DNA of 64,000 bases from Fluctibacter corallii (GTDB taxonomy: Bacteria; Pseudomonadota; Gammaproteobacteria; Enterobacterales; Alteromonadaceae), in contig NZ_JAOWKX010000009.1 in the NCBI RefSeq assembly GCF_025751585.1, forward strand, positions 37,661 through 101,660, given 5' to 3'. Position 1 is the stretch's first letter. The number at the start of each line of letters is the position of its first letter. A model generated the notes under the pieces. That model was not told the DNA's origin. It worked only from the letters and a program-made list of their open reading frames with translations, and did not search any database. Made by a program: the position numbers and the translations under genes. Of this stretch, positions 45,609 to 59,034 are shown in pieces.

Positions 45609-46226
45609 TTACTTGAGGAGGTGAGGGTCGAACTCGTGACCAAGCTTTTCAGTTTTGGTACGCAAATAATGGCGGTTATCATCGGTAATGCCATGATCGA
45701 TTGGTGTTCGGTTAACCACTTCTACCCCAAGGCTCTCCAGTGCGGCGCGCTTCTTGGGGTTGTTGGTCATTAGGTTAACGCGTTTTACACCTAGCTCCGC
45801 TAACATGATCTTGCAAATACCATAGTCGCGCAAATCTGCATCAAACCCTAGGTGCTCGTTAGCTTCAACAGTATCTAAACCATTGTCTTGTAGGTTATAT
45901 GCACGAATTTTGTTTAACAAGCCAATGCCACGACCCTCTTGGCGCAAATACAGTAAAATGCCTTTGCCGTGCTCGACAATGTTTTGTAATGCTTTTTCTA
46001 ATTGGAATCCACAATCGCAGCGGGTGCTAAATAGGGCATCGCCCGTGAGACACTCAGAGTGAATACGTATAGGGACCACTTCACCTTCTTCCCAATTTCC
46101 GTAAGAAAGGGCAACGTGCTCCTGATCTGTATCGGTTTCAACAAAACCGTGAATACGAAACTGCCCCCAACGTGTGGGAAGGGTGGCTGAACTCACGTAT
46201 TCAAACTTCTCTTCTGACTGACTCAT
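45609..46226 (-). CDS. ribA: GTP cyclohydrolase II
   Basis: Opens GTP to the first riboflavin intermediate, releasing formate and diphosphate. 205 residues with the zinc ligands in [16 protein letters not shown], catalytic RQEGRGIGL, and the C-terminal [21 protein letters not shown]. This is stand-alone RibA, without a fused RibB. No FMN riboswitch is seen upstream; a perfect palindrome lies 48 bases before the start instead. Confidence 0.96.
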   Translation of the reverse strand: MSQSEEKFEYVSSATLPTRWGQFRIHGFVETDTDQEHVALSYGNWEEGEVVPIRIHSECLTGDALFSTRCDCGFQLEKALQNIVEHGKGILLYLRQEGRGIGLLNKIRAYNLQDNGLDTVEANEHLGFDADLRDYGICKIMLAELGVKRVNLMTNNPKKRAALESLGVEVVNRTPIDHGITDDNRHYLRTKTEKLGHEFDPHLLK

Positions 46227-46273
46227 AATGGGTGAAACTACCTATGTTGACGAACCACGGCTGTGAGGATGTC

Positions 46274-46297
46274 AATATGGGTACATTTACCCATATT
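46274..46297. promoter_or_regulatory. Perfect 10-bp palindrome upstream of ribA
   Basis: AATATGGGTA-CATT-TACCCATATT is an exact inverted repeat in the 110-base gap between the GGDEF-EAL gene and ribA. No T-tract follows on the minus strand, so an operator fits better than a terminator. Confidence 0.5.
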
Positions 46298-46336
46298 ACA
46301 ACCTTATTACGTAAGTTTAGCGCGTTTCGTTTGGCC

Positions 46337-49231
46337 TTAGCCACGGTAAGGCGAGAATTCCTCTAATGGTGTGGGGCGAGCCACTGCATATCCTTGGGCG
46401 AAGTCTACACCGATTTCTTTCAATTTATCCATCAATTGTGTGGTTTCTACAAACTCCGCGACCGTTTGCATTTTCATGGCTTTAGCAACATCGTTTATCG
46501 AGCAAACCATTGCCATATCAATAGGGTCGCTTAGCAAATCTTTGATAAAGCTGCCATCAATTTTCACAAAATCAACAGGAAGGTTCTTCAAATATGAGTA
46601 AGACGAAAAACCACTGCCAAAATCATCCAGCGCAAATGTGCAACCCGCTTGCTTGAAGGTGCGTATAAATTCTAGGGTTTCATCAAGTTTGATGATGGCC
46701 ATGGTTTCGGTGATTTCAAAGCAGATTTTATGATAGGGCACCCCGTGGCGCTCAAACAGGTTTAGTACAAACAGTTTAAACTCTTTATCACCCAATGAGT
46801 TGCCGCTTAAATTGATATTACATCGATTCAACTTTTTAGCATGCTCAGGATTGTCACCTAACCACATGAAGTAATGTTCAATTACCCATTTATCGATTTG
46901 AGTGGATAAACTGAAGCGCTCCGCTGACGGTAAAAATGAGGAAGGGGGCACGAGTTCACCGTTGTCATCTTGCATACGTAACAGTAATTCGTAGTGGTGT
47001 CCATGAATGACTTTGTTGAGCGGATGGTAATGTTGGTAATGCAGCACAAATTTATCTTGCTCTAGCGCGTTATTAATGTGGGTAATCCACTTTAATTCGG
47101 TTTCGTAGCGCTGCATTTTTTCGTCTTCTTCAGAATAGGTGTGAATTTGATTTCGTCCTTGCTCTTTCGCCATGTAACAAGCGGCATCTGCCATACTCAA
47201 CAGTTGTTCGGCGGTGGTGTTCTTTTTATTAAAAGAGACCAATCCAATGCTCACACCCAGTGAAAAAATACGGTTATCCCAAATAAATCGGAATTCTTGT
47301 ACAACGTTTAGTAAGCGTGTTGCAACAAGATAGGATACTTGTGCTTGTTCGCCTTCGAGTAACACGCCAAATTCATCACCGCCTAGGCGCGCAAGCATGC
47401 CTTTGTCTTTTACGACGTTATTGAGTTGCTGTGACAATTGCTTAATCAGCACGTCGCCAGCCTTATGGCCACAGGTATCGTTAACCACTTTAAATTGATC
47501 TAAGTCCATGTAAAGCAGTGTTAAATCAGCGTTTGCGCTTTTGGCGTGTTGAATGGCCGAGCGTAAGTGGCGTTCAAACTCTCGGCGGTTGTAAACACCC
47601 GTTAAAGAGTCGTGAGTAGCAAGATATTCTAAACTGATACTAGACTGTTTCCGCTCGGTAATATCGAATATTGAACCGAACATAAAGGTTTTGCCTGCTT
47701 CTTCTCGCACTTGTACAGAGATAGAAAACCAAAACTCGCTGCCGTCTCGCCGAAGCCCCTTAATCTCTTTGCCTAATACGCGGCCGTCGCGTCGAATAAC
47801 CGTGAGCAGGCTTTGGCGATCTGATTCATTGACGTAAAAATCTGCGGTGCTTTTAACTTCAGCCAACATTTGCGCTTCTGAATCAAAGCCAAATAACGTA
47901 CACATCGCTGGGTTTGCAGTAATAAGCTCGCCATCAACCGTCGAGGTATATAAGCCTTCCGCTGAATTAGTGAATAAATTGTAGAATTTGTGCAAGTCAG
48001 TGATGGTATTTTGCTGAATTTGTTTGTGTGATTCGGCAATAACCTGCTCGTGCGCATCAATGGCAACCGCAATGAGTAAGATGCCAGTGAGTAGGAAGAA
48101 TGTAATGAACAGATCGGCATACTGACCTGTCACTATGCCTGCCAAATACAGCCCAATGCTGAGTACTGCAGCAAAGGTAATAATGATCCAGCCGAAACCA
48201 TAAACCCGGTTTGGAATATTGCTGAATTGATTAGGAAACGCCATCGCTAAGAGTAGATGAACCAACAACGAAGCACCCGCAAATCCGACGCCTGCAATGA
48301 TTTGAATATAGGTGTCGAACAACAGTGCCGTGATGCCTAAGCCCGCCGCCATAGAATACGACACACTGCGCCAATATATTGGAACCGTTTGCAATAAAGC
48401 ATGAGAGACTTTTGCCGACGCAAATAATAGCAATGCGGTCAAAATCGTAGTAGTTTCACTGATGTAAGTACTTACATTGATTAGCTGGCTTATCACACCG
48501 TGAATATTTAAAAAGAGCAGTAAGAACAGCCCACACGACACCGAAAACCAGAATCTTACTGGGCTTTTCAATAACACGTAGGTGATCATGAAGTAACAAA
48601 ACAGAATAATCAATGCACCAACAATGATACCGAGCACCGCAAGGCGTACTTGTTCATCAGCAATCAATTGGCTGCTTCGCCATAATTCAAATGGGAAAAC
48701 CAATGGACCATCATCAATAATTTGCACGTACATATGCAGGGTTTGGCCCGGTTGCAACTGCATAGGCATTAGGAATAAGCGATGGTTGTATGGGCGTTGC
48801 GAAATACTGCGCGACGCGCCCACATTAAACGCATGGACGATGCGTTGTATGTCATCAACGGCATAGGCGTTAATAATATCGATACTCGGATTACCAATAA
48901 GCAAGGTAAAGCGTGTGGCAAGGGGCAGAGTATGATCGATAGAGAATTTAAGCCAAATAGCCTGATCGTCTTTTAATGGCTCTATACTACGTTGCTTTTT
49001 CCATTGGCTAGAGGCGATAGCATCAGACAACTGGACATGTTTGTCGGTGTATAGAATGTCGACATGATCCCACAAGGCTAAAGACGAAAAGTCGTTATCC
49101 AATACAATAGTCTTGCCATCCGACGCAAGATGAGGTGCGTGCTCGTTGGCACTCGCTGACAGGGTAAGCAGTGCTAACAGACCACATACAAGAAAAAATT
49201 TTATAACTTTCAAACCATTACACGTGTGCAA
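46337..49231 (-). CDS. Membrane 7TMR-DISM / PAS / GGDEF / EAL protein
   Basis: About 964 residues. Signal peptide (VIKFFLVCGLLALLTLSASA), periplasmic 7TMR-DISMED2-like sensor (about 45-175), seven membrane helices (185-385), PAS domain (400-520), GGDEF (530-690) and EAL (700-955). GGDEF is intact (ARLGGDEF) but has no RxxD inhibitory site. The EAL catalytic residues look complete: ELLLR, NINLSG, ITETMA, DDFGSG, KIDGSFI, FVETT. A cyclic-di-GMP phosphodiesterase or dual enzyme is likely. Start codons are TTG only (49231 or 49213); the latter would begin exactly at the signal peptide. Confidence 0.87.
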   Translation of the reverse strand: MHTCNGLKVIKFFLVCGLLALLTLSASANEHAPHLASDGKTIVLDNDFSSLALWDHVDILYTDKHVQLSDAIASSQWKKQRSIEPLKDDQAIWLKFSIDHTLPLATRFTLLIGNPSIDIINAYAVDDIQRIVHAFNVGASRSISQRPYNHRLFLMPMQLQPGQTLHMYVQIIDDGPLVFPFELWRSSQLIADEQVRLAVLGIIVGALIILFCYFMITYVLLKSPVRFWFSVSCGLFLLLFLNIHGVISQLINVSTYISETTTILTALLLFASAKVSHALLQTVPIYWRSVSYSMAAGLGITALLFDTYIQIIAGVGFAGASLLVHLLLAMAFPNQFSNIPNRVYGFGWIIITFAAVLSIGLYLAGIVTGQYADLFITFFLLTGILLIAVAIDAHEQVIAESHKQIQQNTITDLHKFYNLFTNSAEGLYTSTVDGELITANPAMCTLFGFDSEAQMLAEVKSTADFYVNESDRQSLLTVIRRDGRVLGKEIKGLRRDGSEFWFSISVQVREEAGKTFMFGSIFDITERKQSSISLEYLATHDSLTGVYNRREFERHLRSAIQHAKSANADLTLLYMDLDQFKVVNDTCGHKAGDVLIKQLSQQLNNVVKDKGMLARLGGDEFGVLLEGEQAQVSYLVATRLLNVVQEFRFIWDNRIFSLGVSIGLVSFNKKNTTAEQLLSMADAACYMAKEQGRNQIHTYSEEDEKMQRYETELKWITHINNALEQDKFVLHYQHYHPLNKVIHGHHYELLLRMQDDNGELVPPSSFLPSAERFSLSTQIDKWVIEHYFMWLGDNPEHAKKLNRCNINLSGNSLGDKEFKLFVLNLFERHGVPYHKICFEITETMAIIKLDETLEFIRTFKQAGCTFALDDFGSGFSSYSYLKNLPVDFVKIDGSFIKDLLSDPIDMAMVCSINDVAKAMKMQTVAEFVETTQLMDKLKEIGVDFAQGYAVARPTPLEEFSPYRG

Positions 49232-49262
49232 AAGTACATTTTATTTTATCGCGTAGTCGAGA

Positions 49263-49562
49263 CTAGCATACTTTTTGTAATTCAGTACGTAAATCAGGAA
49301 GATATTTTTCTCCCTCGACATGGCTCGCCTCTATCCAGCATGCCTCGCAAGTGTATTCTAAAAACAGTAAGAATTCCGCGTTTTGGAACGCCAATCGAAT
49401 TAACTGGCGATCTGCGCCTTCGACATGTTCAATAATACGAATTGTGTCTGTCTTGCGTAGGCATTCGCGCCATTGTTGCACCTGCTCTTCTGTAGGAAAT
49501 ACAGATAAATGACAGACTAACTGCTGGTCTTGCACGCGCCAAATGGGAGTTAACTGCTGCAT
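49263..49562 (-). CDS. Small protein, possibly DUF3630 family
   Basis: About 99 residues, acidic, no signal peptide or membrane helix. The sequence ([40 protein letters not shown]) resembles the DUF3630 proteins of Alteromonadales and Vibrio as I recall them; function unknown. The start at 49562 overlaps the selO end by 13 bases, suggesting coupled translation. Confidence 0.6.
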   Translation of the reverse strand: MQQLTPIWRVQDQQLVCHLSVFPTEEQVQQWRECLRKTDTIRIIEHVEGADRQLIRLAFQNAEFLLFLEYTCEACWIEASHVEGEKYLPDLRTELQKVC

Positions 49563-50992
49563 GAAATGTCCATCCCTTTGCCCCATGATGGAGGTGGTTT
49601 AGCCCAAAATGCCTGCTCAGGCTGTTCATCATACGGCCGTTTTAATACTTCCACATACTGCGTAAACGGCTCGAAATCTCCGTTCTCAGCGTGCTCAATA
49701 ACGTGTTGAGCCAAGTAATTTCGTAAAACATACATTGGATTGTGTTGTTGTTTTAATTGGCGTTGAGCGTCTACATCGGCTTTTTCGAAGCGTAACCTTT
49801 GTTGATAGTCGTTTAACCAGCTTTTTGCTTCATCTCTGTTGATGAAATGATCCGTAAACGCTGATGTGGCTGAATCTGCATGGATGTGACATAAAAGCCT
49901 GAAACTTTGGGTGTAATCAGATTGATTGCTTTCCAGTAGAGTAAGCCAAGATTGCAGTAGCATATTGTCTTCTGGACGCGTTACGACCAGACCCAATTTT
50001 GCGCGCATCTTGCGGCTAAAGGTTTGGATAAGCCTTGGTTGGTAACTCTCAAGTGCTTGCGTAATTTCCGCCACGCTTAAGTAGTCGCTGAATGCGTGCG
50101 CCAATGCGTTTAAATTCCACAGGGCAATCCCCGGCTGCTGCTCAAACGCGTAGCGTCCAGTGTGATCTGAATGGTTGCAGATATAGCTGGGATCGTAATC
50201 ATCTAAAAAAGCGTAAGGGCCGTAGTCAAAGGTAATCCCATGAATAGACATATTATCGGTATTCATAACGCCGTGGCAAAAGCCCTGAGCTTGCCACAGG
50301 GCTATTAAGTCTGCTGTCTTATATATGATAGCGTTTAGCAAGGCCAGATGCGGCTTGTTAGCGCGGCTTTCTGCCTGAAAAAAATGATGAAAACAGTAGT
50401 CGAATAATGCATCAAGCTTGTCTTTTTGACCACTATGATAAAAATATTCGAAGTGACCAAAGCGTATGTGGCTCTCACAGGTGCGAATAAGCATCGCAGC
50501 GGTTTCGATTTGTTCACGCTGCACGGGAGTGCTGCTATCGAATAGGCATAAAGCCCGTGATGATGGAATACCCAAGTAGTGTAGCGCCTCACTGGCAAGA
50601 TATTCGCGTATTGTCGAACGCAACACAGCTCGACCATCACCGAAACGGGAGTAGGGGGTTTTTCCGGCACCTTTTAGATGTAAATCAAAGTGTTGGTTTG
50701 TCGATGTGATAATTTCCCCGAGCAGTAAACCGCGACCGTCGCCCAATTCTGGATTCCATGAACCGAACTGATGACCGCCGTATTTCTGTGCAACCGCGCG
50801 TTTCGCTAGCAAGCCCTCTGAAGTAAAGAGCATGTCGAGCAGGTGTTGTTCATTCTGCCATTTCTTTGGAATTTCTAATGTATTTGCAAGATCGGTATTA
50901 AACGCTCGTAACGATGCGTTCTGTATGGGTTGAGGCGATACAGAGGAAACAATATTTGCCAGCGAATCTGCATAAGAATGAACTAATTTCAA
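49550..50992 (-). CDS. selO: Protein adenylyltransferase SelO (YdiU/UPF0061)
   Basis: A 480-residue pseudokinase-fold enzyme that transfers AMP to protein Ser/Thr/Tyr, described in redox stress. Diagnostic segments: [67 protein letters not shown] (catalytic and metal-binding Asp/Asn), and [13 protein letters not shown]. coli SelO ends in a selenocysteine-type or Cys C-terminus; here the chain ends CSS. Divergent from the cytochrome gene. Confidence 0.95.
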   Translation of the reverse strand: MKLVHSYADSLANIVSSVSPQPIQNASLRAFNTDLANTLEIPKKWQNEQHLLDMLFTSEGLLAKRAVAQKYGGHQFGSWNPELGDGRGLLLGEIITSTNQHFDLHLKGAGKTPYSRFGDGRAVLRSTIREYLASEALHYLGIPSSRALCLFDSSTPVQREQIETAAMLIRTCESHIRFGHFEYFYHSGQKDKLDALFDYCFHHFFQAESRANKPHLALLNAIIYKTADLIALWQAQGFCHGVMNTDNMSIHGITFDYGPYAFLDDYDPSYICNHSDHTGRYAFEQQPGIALWNLNALAHAFSDYLSVAEITQALESYQPRLIQTFSRKMRAKLGLVVTRPEDNMLLQSWLTLLESNQSDYTQSFRLLCHIHADSATSAFTDHFINRDEAKSWLNDYQQRLRFEKADVDAQRQLKQQHNPMYVLRNYLAQHVIEHAENGDFEPFTQYVEVLKRPYDEQPEQAFWAKPPPSWGKGMDISCSS

Positions 50993-51064
50993 ACCAAAAC
51001 CTGTAGTTTACGTAACCAATTACGATATTCTACCATTGGTTCCAACATCAAAAAGGAAATTTCA

Positions 51065-51385
51065 ATGAACTTACTTAATAAGCGTACTCTGCTCGGCCTG
51101 GCTTTAAGCTCTCTCGTTTGTTTTACGGCGCAAGCCGGTGATGTGGAAAAAGGCAAAGCTAAATCTGCCACCTGTGCAGCGTGTCATGGTGCTAACGGCA
51201 TCTCCATGATCCCTGACTACCCAAATTTGGCAGGACAAAAAGAAAAGTACCTGATTAGCCAATTAAAAGCGTTTCGCAGTGGTGACCGCAAAAATCCGGT
51301 CATGGCGCCAATGGCTGCTGGGTTGTCAGATGAAGATATCGCTAACCTAGCCGCGTATTACGCTAGCCTTAATCCTGCTGGGTAA
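51065..51385 (+). CDS. Periplasmic class I cytochrome c (c553/c4-half type)
   Basis: A 106-residue exported cytochrome. Signal peptide ([16 protein letters not shown]), one heme site [11 protein letters not shown], axial Met in [15 protein letters not shown], and the conserved [24 protein letters not shown] soluble electron carrier. AAAAGGAAATTTCA precedes the ATG. The next gene begins directly at the stop codon. Confidence 0.92.
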   Translation: MNLLNKRTLLGLALSSLVCFTAQAGDVEKGKAKSATCAACHGANGISMIPDYPNLAGQKEKYLISQLKAFRSGDRKNPVMAPMAAGLSDEDIANLAAYYASLNPAG

Positions 51386-52279
51386 TTGACGCTACCGATT
51401 GCACTAATAGAACAAGACGCCAGATTGCGTGATGCTCTGGCGCTTTCGCTGACTACGGTTGGTGGTTATGACGTTGATACATACGCAAGACCATGCGACA
51501 TGTCTTTGCCTGCTTCAACCTATTCACATTTACTCACAAATATCACCGCTATTAAGGCTTTACAGTGGCCAGTAAATACCGTTACATATAGCGCTCACCC
51601 CGTAACATTGACGCGTAGATTCCCTCACATCATCTTAGGCAAGATCCCCGCGTTTTCTGAACAAGTTAGGAGTATTTCCGCCACTATGACCGCCATTAAA
51701 CAAGACTTTGCAGACATTACTGCGTTTATTTATGAAATTGAAAAACTAAAGCAGGTAGAGCGCCGAATCAAACCCAAAGGCCTGTCGCGTTATGAAAACT
51801 CTGCCGAACATAGTTGGCACATTGCCTTGTTAGCGCAAAGTCTGATGCCCTATGCTGAGAACCCCGTCGACCCATTGCGGGTGGTGACCATGCTACTCAT
51901 TCATGACATCGTTGAAATCGATACGGGTGACAAATTTGCGTATGTAGCAGAGCACGATGATTTTGAGAACGAACACCAAGCAGCCAAACGAATATTTGGC
52001 CTACTACCCGATCCAATGGCATCGACATATTTATCCATGTGGGAAGAGTTTGAGGCTGCAAAGAGCCATGACGCACAATTTGCGAAAGCGATAGACCGCT
52101 TAATGCCGGTATTGCAAAACCTGAACAACGGCTGCCAAAGCTGGCTAGAGCATGGCATTACAGTTGAGCAAGTGCTGAAGAAAAACGCAGGTGTAGCTAA
52201 AGCCAGTGAAGCACTTTGGATGCATGTTACGGATTTAGTCAAACAAAAAGCGCAAGAAGTGGGTGTACCGTTATCCTAG
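51386..52279 (+). CDS. HD-domain phosphohydrolase with receiver-like N-terminal region
   Basis: A frame of 297 residues from TTG 51386, directly abutting the cytochrome stop. Residues about 105-290 form an HD hydrolase like YfbR-type 5'-deoxynucleotidases: SAEHSWHIALLAQSL, LLIHDIVEIDTGD, AIDRLMPVLQNLN (H...HD...D complete). The first 100 residues look like a degenerate response-regulator receiver (IALIEQDARLRDALALSLTTVGGYDVDTYARP in parts), without a clear phospho-acceptor Asp. If translation starts at ATG 51686, only the HD domain is made. Substrate unknown. Confidence 0.72.
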   Translation: MTLPIALIEQDARLRDALALSLTTVGGYDVDTYARPCDMSLPASTYSHLLTNITAIKALQWPVNTVTYSAHPVTLTRRFPHIILGKIPAFSEQVRSISATMTAIKQDFADITAFIYEIEKLKQVERRIKPKGLSRYENSAEHSWHIALLAQSLMPYAENPVDPLRVVTMLLIHDIVEIDTGDKFAYVAEHDDFENEHQAAKRIFGLLPDPMASTYLSMWEEFEAAKSHDAQFAKAIDRLMPVLQNLNNGCQSWLEHGITVEQVLKKNAGVAKASEALWMHVTDLVKQKAQEVGVPLS

Positions 52280-52430
52280 ATTAGCGCGCCTACACTACTT
52301 TCTTATCACATGGGTTAATCCAAATTGCGTGAGTGACTGTATGTTATAGGGATCCCCGCTGTAATGTGTGAAAACAACATAAACCACGCGCATTCAGTCT
52401 GATATTGAACATCTCAAAACAAGGATAACT

Positions 52431-53093
52431 ATGATAACCGTACATCATCTCAACAACTCGCGCTCTCAACGTATTCTGTGGATGCTGGAAGAAATTGGGA
52501 TTGAGTATGAAATTAGGGGATACCAACGGGATGCGAAAACGAATTTGGCACCTCAAGCATTAAAGCAGGTGCATCCCCTAGGTAAATCACCGGTTATCAC
52601 AGACGGCGATAAAACGATTGCCGAATCAGGTGCCATTATTGAATATTTGGCCGAAACCTATGCGCCACACTTGATTCCCGAGACAGGCACGCCGGCGTAT
52701 TTTCAAGCCAAATATTGGTTGCATTTTGCAGAAGGTTCGATGATGCCCAACCTTGTGGCGAAACTGATATTTGATAAAGTTCGTGCGCAGGCTAAACCGT
52801 TTTTTGTGAAGTGGATTGCTGAGAAAATCGCCGATACAGCAATGGCATCTTACTATGGCCCTAATATTGAGAATAATTTCGCCTTTGTAAATTCACATCT
52901 TAAGCAGAATGATTGGTTTGCCGGTGAAGCACTATCCATTGCTGATTTTCAAATGAGCTTCCCTCTCGAAGCATCCCTCACAAGAGGGACAGGAGATGAT
53001 CGTGAAGCCATTGCTAATTGGGTGCAAAAAGTTCATGCTCGCGGAGCATATCAACGCGCCCTTGAGCGAGGCGGAAAATACGATTTTGCTTAA
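52431..53093 (+). CDS. Glutathione S-transferase family protein
   Basis: A 220-residue GST. N-terminal thioredoxin-like domain with SRSQRILWMLEEIGIEYE, cis-Pro KSPVITDGD, and the glutathione-binding AESGAIIEYLAE; the C-terminal helical domain includes GEALSIADFQMSFPLEA. Substrates unknown. A GGATAACT site precedes the ATG. It converges with recQ. Confidence 0.92.
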   Translation: MITVHHLNNSRSQRILWMLEEIGIEYEIRGYQRDAKTNLAPQALKQVHPLGKSPVITDGDKTIAESGAIIEYLAETYAPHLIPETGTPAYFQAKYWLHFAEGSMMPNLVAKLIFDKVRAQAKPFFVKWIAEKIADTAMASYYGPNIENNFAFVNSHLKQNDWFAGEALSIADFQMSFPLEASLTRGTGDDREAIANWVQKVHARGAYQRALERGGKYDFA

Positions 53094-53150
53094 GCGCGTT
53101 TGAACGAAAAAATGCGTTCAGTTTAGGTTTTTGAGGGGCGCAAGTTGCGC

Positions 53151-54974
53151 CTATTCATCCCCACTCACGTAGGCGCGGATCACAGAAAGGAATTTATCGC
53201 CGTAACGAGATAGTTTAGTTTGTCCTACACCACTGATATCTAAAAATGCCTGCGTAGATTCTGGCATCTTGTCTGCCATATCTGCCAACGTGGCGTCACT
53301 GAATACGACAAAAGGTGGGATATCGTCTTCTTCAGCAATGCGTTTGCGAAGGTGTTTTAGTTTGGCAAACAACACACGGTCATAGTTCATGTTCATGACT
53401 TTGCTGGTGGATTTGGCGGTGTTAACCGTTAACCTTGGTATTGCCAAGGTCACTGCAACGTCGCCTTTAAGCGGTGCACGTGCAGCTTCTGTGAGTTTTA
53501 AGGCGGCATTTTGAGTCATGTCGATTCGCAGTAAACCCTGATGCACCAATTGATTAATCACACCGTTCCAGTAAGCATCTGACTTGTCTTTCCCAATACC
53601 ATGGGTTGAAAGCGTATGGTGTTCATGCTCGACGATACGCTTATGGTTTTTGCCTCGCAACACGTCAATGACATGCTGAATCGCAAATGACTGCCCCATT
53701 CGGTAAATGCACGACAAGACTTTTTGTGTTTCAACCGTGCCATCGAAGCGTTTTGGAGGGTCTACACAGATATCACAGTTTCCGCAATCGTTGGCGCTAT
53801 ATTCTGAAAAGTAGTTAAGTAATACCTGACGGCGGCAGGTTTGTGCTTCTGCAAAGGCCTCCATTGCAGCAAATTTTTGCAATTCAATGTCATGCCGTTC
53901 TGGGTTTTCTCCCATCGCAATCCATTGGCGAATGCGCGCAGCGTCTTTTTCATCGAACAGTAACAACGCTTCAGCAGGCATCCCATCCCGACCCGCACGC
54001 CCCGTTTCTTGATAGTAAGATTCGACAGAGCGAGGTAGGTCATAGTGCACGACAAAGCGCACGTTGGGTTTGTTGATTCCCATGCCAAATGCGACCGTAG
54101 CAACGATAACGTCAATATTATCCTGAATAAAATCGCGCTGAATCTTATCTCTGACTTCTGGCTCAAGTCCTGCGTGATAGCCTGCACACTGAATACCACG
54201 GGTGGCAAGCCGCATACTGATTTCGTCTACCTTCGCGCGGCTATTGCAGTAAATAATACCGCTTCCTTCTTGTTTACTCACAAATGCATACAGTTGCTCT
54301 GTGGCTTTGTATTTTGCAAGGAGGTTATAGCGAATATTTGGGCGGTCAAAGCTTCCTTTGAAAACATAAGGTTGCTGCATATTCAATTGCAGCTGAATAT
54401 CAGCGCGAGTGGCAATGTCGGCAGTTGCCGTTAAGCCCATCACTGGAACGTGAGGAAAGAGTGTTTTTAGCTGTCCCAGACGACGGTATTCTTGCCTAAA
54501 GTCATGACCCCAATGCGAAACACAGTGGGCTTCGTCAACGGCAAATAAACTAATATTAAGGGTGCGAAGTCGCTCTAAAAAATCAAAAGATAACAGTCGC
54601 TCTGGCGCAACATACAGGAGTTTGTATTTGTCGTCTTGTAAATCTCGATAGGTTGCTAGCAGAGTTTCTCTTGATAGGGATGAATTCACATAAGTGGCGG
54701 GAATACCCATACCATTAAGACTGTCTACCTGATCTTTCATCAATGAAATCAAAGGACTAACAACAATAGTGAGCCCAGGCAACGTGAGTGCTGGAATTTG
54801 GTAACACAGCGACTTTCCGCCTCCTGTAGGCATGAGCACCAGTGTATCTCGACCGTCGAGTATAGCTTGGATTACGGCTTCTTGCCCATCACGAAATGCG
54901 TCGTAGCCAAACACGTCTTTGAGTGTTTGAATAGGGGGCGCAAATTGATGAAGTGATGGTGCAGATTCGGTCAA
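53151..54974 (-). CDS. recQ: ATP-dependent DNA helicase RecQ
   Basis: A 607-residue 3'-5' helicase for recombination and fork repair. Motifs: [42 protein letters not shown], the zinc-binding RQC cysteines ([17 protein letters not shown]), winged helix, and a C-terminal HRDC domain ([12 protein letters not shown]...). The start is TTG 54974 with GAGGA 8 bases before it; no ATG is available. Adjacent to a yigI-type gene, an association also seen near recQ in E. coli. Confidence 0.96.
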   Translation of the reverse strand: MTESAPSLHQFAPPIQTLKDVFGYDAFRDGQEAVIQAILDGRDTLVLMPTGGGKSLCYQIPALTLPGLTIVVSPLISLMKDQVDSLNGMGIPATYVNSSLSRETLLATYRDLQDDKYKLLYVAPERLLSFDFLERLRTLNISLFAVDEAHCVSHWGHDFRQEYRRLGQLKTLFPHVPVMGLTATADIATRADIQLQLNMQQPYVFKGSFDRPNIRYNLLAKYKATEQLYAFVSKQEGSGIIYCNSRAKVDEISMRLATRGIQCAGYHAGLEPEVRDKIQRDFIQDNIDVIVATVAFGMGINKPNVRFVVHYDLPRSVESYYQETGRAGRDGMPAEALLLFDEKDAARIRQWIAMGENPERHDIELQKFAAMEAFAEAQTCRRQVLLNYFSEYSANDCGNCDICVDPPKRFDGTVETQKVLSCIYRMGQSFAIQHVIDVLRGKNHKRIVEHEHHTLSTHGIGKDKSDAYWNGVINQLVHQGLLRIDMTQNAALKLTEAARAPLKGDVAVTLAIPRLTVNTAKSTSKVMNMNYDRVLFAKLKHLRKRIAEEDDIPPFVVFSDATLADMADKMPESTQAFLDISGVGQTKLSRYGDKFLSVIRAYVSGDE

Positions 54975-55090
54975 CGTGAATTCCTCATGAACAATGGAGC
55001 GATATTCTACGGATTTTTGCCAATCTATTCATGCCCAAAGCGAAGAAAAAAAAGTAACGAAATCAATAGAGTGAAAAGGTTGAGCAAATA

Positions 55091-55582
55091 ATGAGCATGA
55101 CAACGCCTGAAGAGACCGTATTAGAAAAGACAAAACAGAGATTGGCCGAACAGGTAATCCAGTTTTTTCAACATCAAATGCCGTTCAACACCCATTTAGG
55201 CATGCAGGTAAGTGTTGAAAATGATGATCAGGTGACTATTCGCCTGCCTTGGCAGAACACATTAACGGGCAATTCTATCCATCAAATATTACACGGCGGT
55301 GTCACAGCGTCGATGTTAGATACCGTCGGTGGACTAACAGCAATCTTGCATGCCATTCGTAATCTTGAAGCAGATGGTATTACCGATTTTGAGTCAAAAT
55401 TTCGCAATATGGGGACCATCGACATGCGTGTCGATTACCTTCGTCCTGGCAAAGGCGAGGTATTTATCGCTACCGCTCAGGTCATTCGAAAAGGAAATAA
55501 AGTGGCTGTGTGCAGAATGGAGCTACATAACGAATCTGGCACGCACATCGCCTTTGGCACAGGCACCTATATGGTGGGTTGA
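55091..55582 (+). CDS. yigI: YigI-type hotdog thioesterase
   Basis: A 163-residue hotdog-fold acyl-CoA thioesterase of the PaaI/YigI group. Core motif HQILHGGVTASMLDTVGGL, strand DMRVDYLRPGKGEVFIATAQVIRKGNKVAVCRMEL and ending HIAFGTGTYMV (long pieces abbreviated here). YigI of E. coli hydrolyses medium- to long-chain acyl-CoA; a similar activity is inferred. Divergent from recQ, with about 115 bases between starts. Confidence 0.88.
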   Translation: MSMTTPEETVLEKTKQRLAEQVIQFFQHQMPFNTHLGMQVSVENDDQVTIRLPWQNTLTGNSIHQILHGGVTASMLDTVGGLTAILHAIRNLEADGITDFESKFRNMGTIDMRVDYLRPGKGEVFIATAQVIRKGNKVAVCRMELHNESGTHIAFGTGTYMVG

Positions 55583-55695
55583 GAGGCGACAGCTTTCACA
55601 TCGGATGAATTATTCGACAGTTTTTTGCGTTTCGTTGAGGGCGTGTCGATAAGGATTGATTTTAAAAAGCAAAATTATCTATACTGAATAGACAA

Positions 55696-55803
55696 GCTCT
55701 CGGGGTGCCTTTTCCTTGATGCCATTCAGACAAAGGCCGAGATGCAATTTGTAATTGCAAACCCGTGGAACCTGATCCGGTTAGTATCGGCGTAGGAATG
55801 AGC
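55696..55803 (+). ncRNA. TPP riboswitch (THI element) aptamer
   Basis: Classic thiamin-diphosphate aptamer. CTCTCGGGGTGCC opens the element, the conserved GAGATG lies at about 55759-55764, ACCCGTGGAACCTGATCC follows, then GTTAGTATCGGCG and TAGGAATGAG. GCTC (55696-55699) and GAGC (55800-55803) close the P1 stem. It lies 85 bases upstream of thiC and controls the operon by TPP binding. Confidence 0.96.
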
Positions 55804-55837
55804 AACGCACAGCAGTTATCGGCGTTTTGCCCACTGA

Positions 55838-58832
<2,995 letters not shown>

Positions 58833-58836
<4 letters not shown>

Positions 58837-59033
58837 AAACTATTTTGTTTAACGGCGAGCATCGTCCCGTCGAGGCTGGCAATATTCGTCAATTACTGAC
58901 TGAATTAGGTGTGCAGGAAGGCACGGTTGCAGTGGCGTTGAATGAGGAGTTTGTGCCTTTGTCTCAGTATAGTGAAACGCCTATTAACACCCACGACAGC
59001 ATCGAAATTGTTGCCCCGATGCAAGGAGGGTAG
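58833..59033 (+). CDS. thiS: Sulfur carrier protein ThiS
   Basis: A 66-residue ubiquitin-fold protein that carries sulfur as a C-terminal thiocarboxylate. Ends in the required Gly-Gly (IVAPMQGG) and shows VAVALNEEFVPLSQY. ATG 58833 overlaps the thiO stop by 4 bases. Confidence 0.95.
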
Positions 59034-59034
59034 C

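Noticed and set aside
46227..46336. FMN riboswitch before ribA
   Set aside because: The gap is only 110 bases and shows none of the conserved RFN-element segments.
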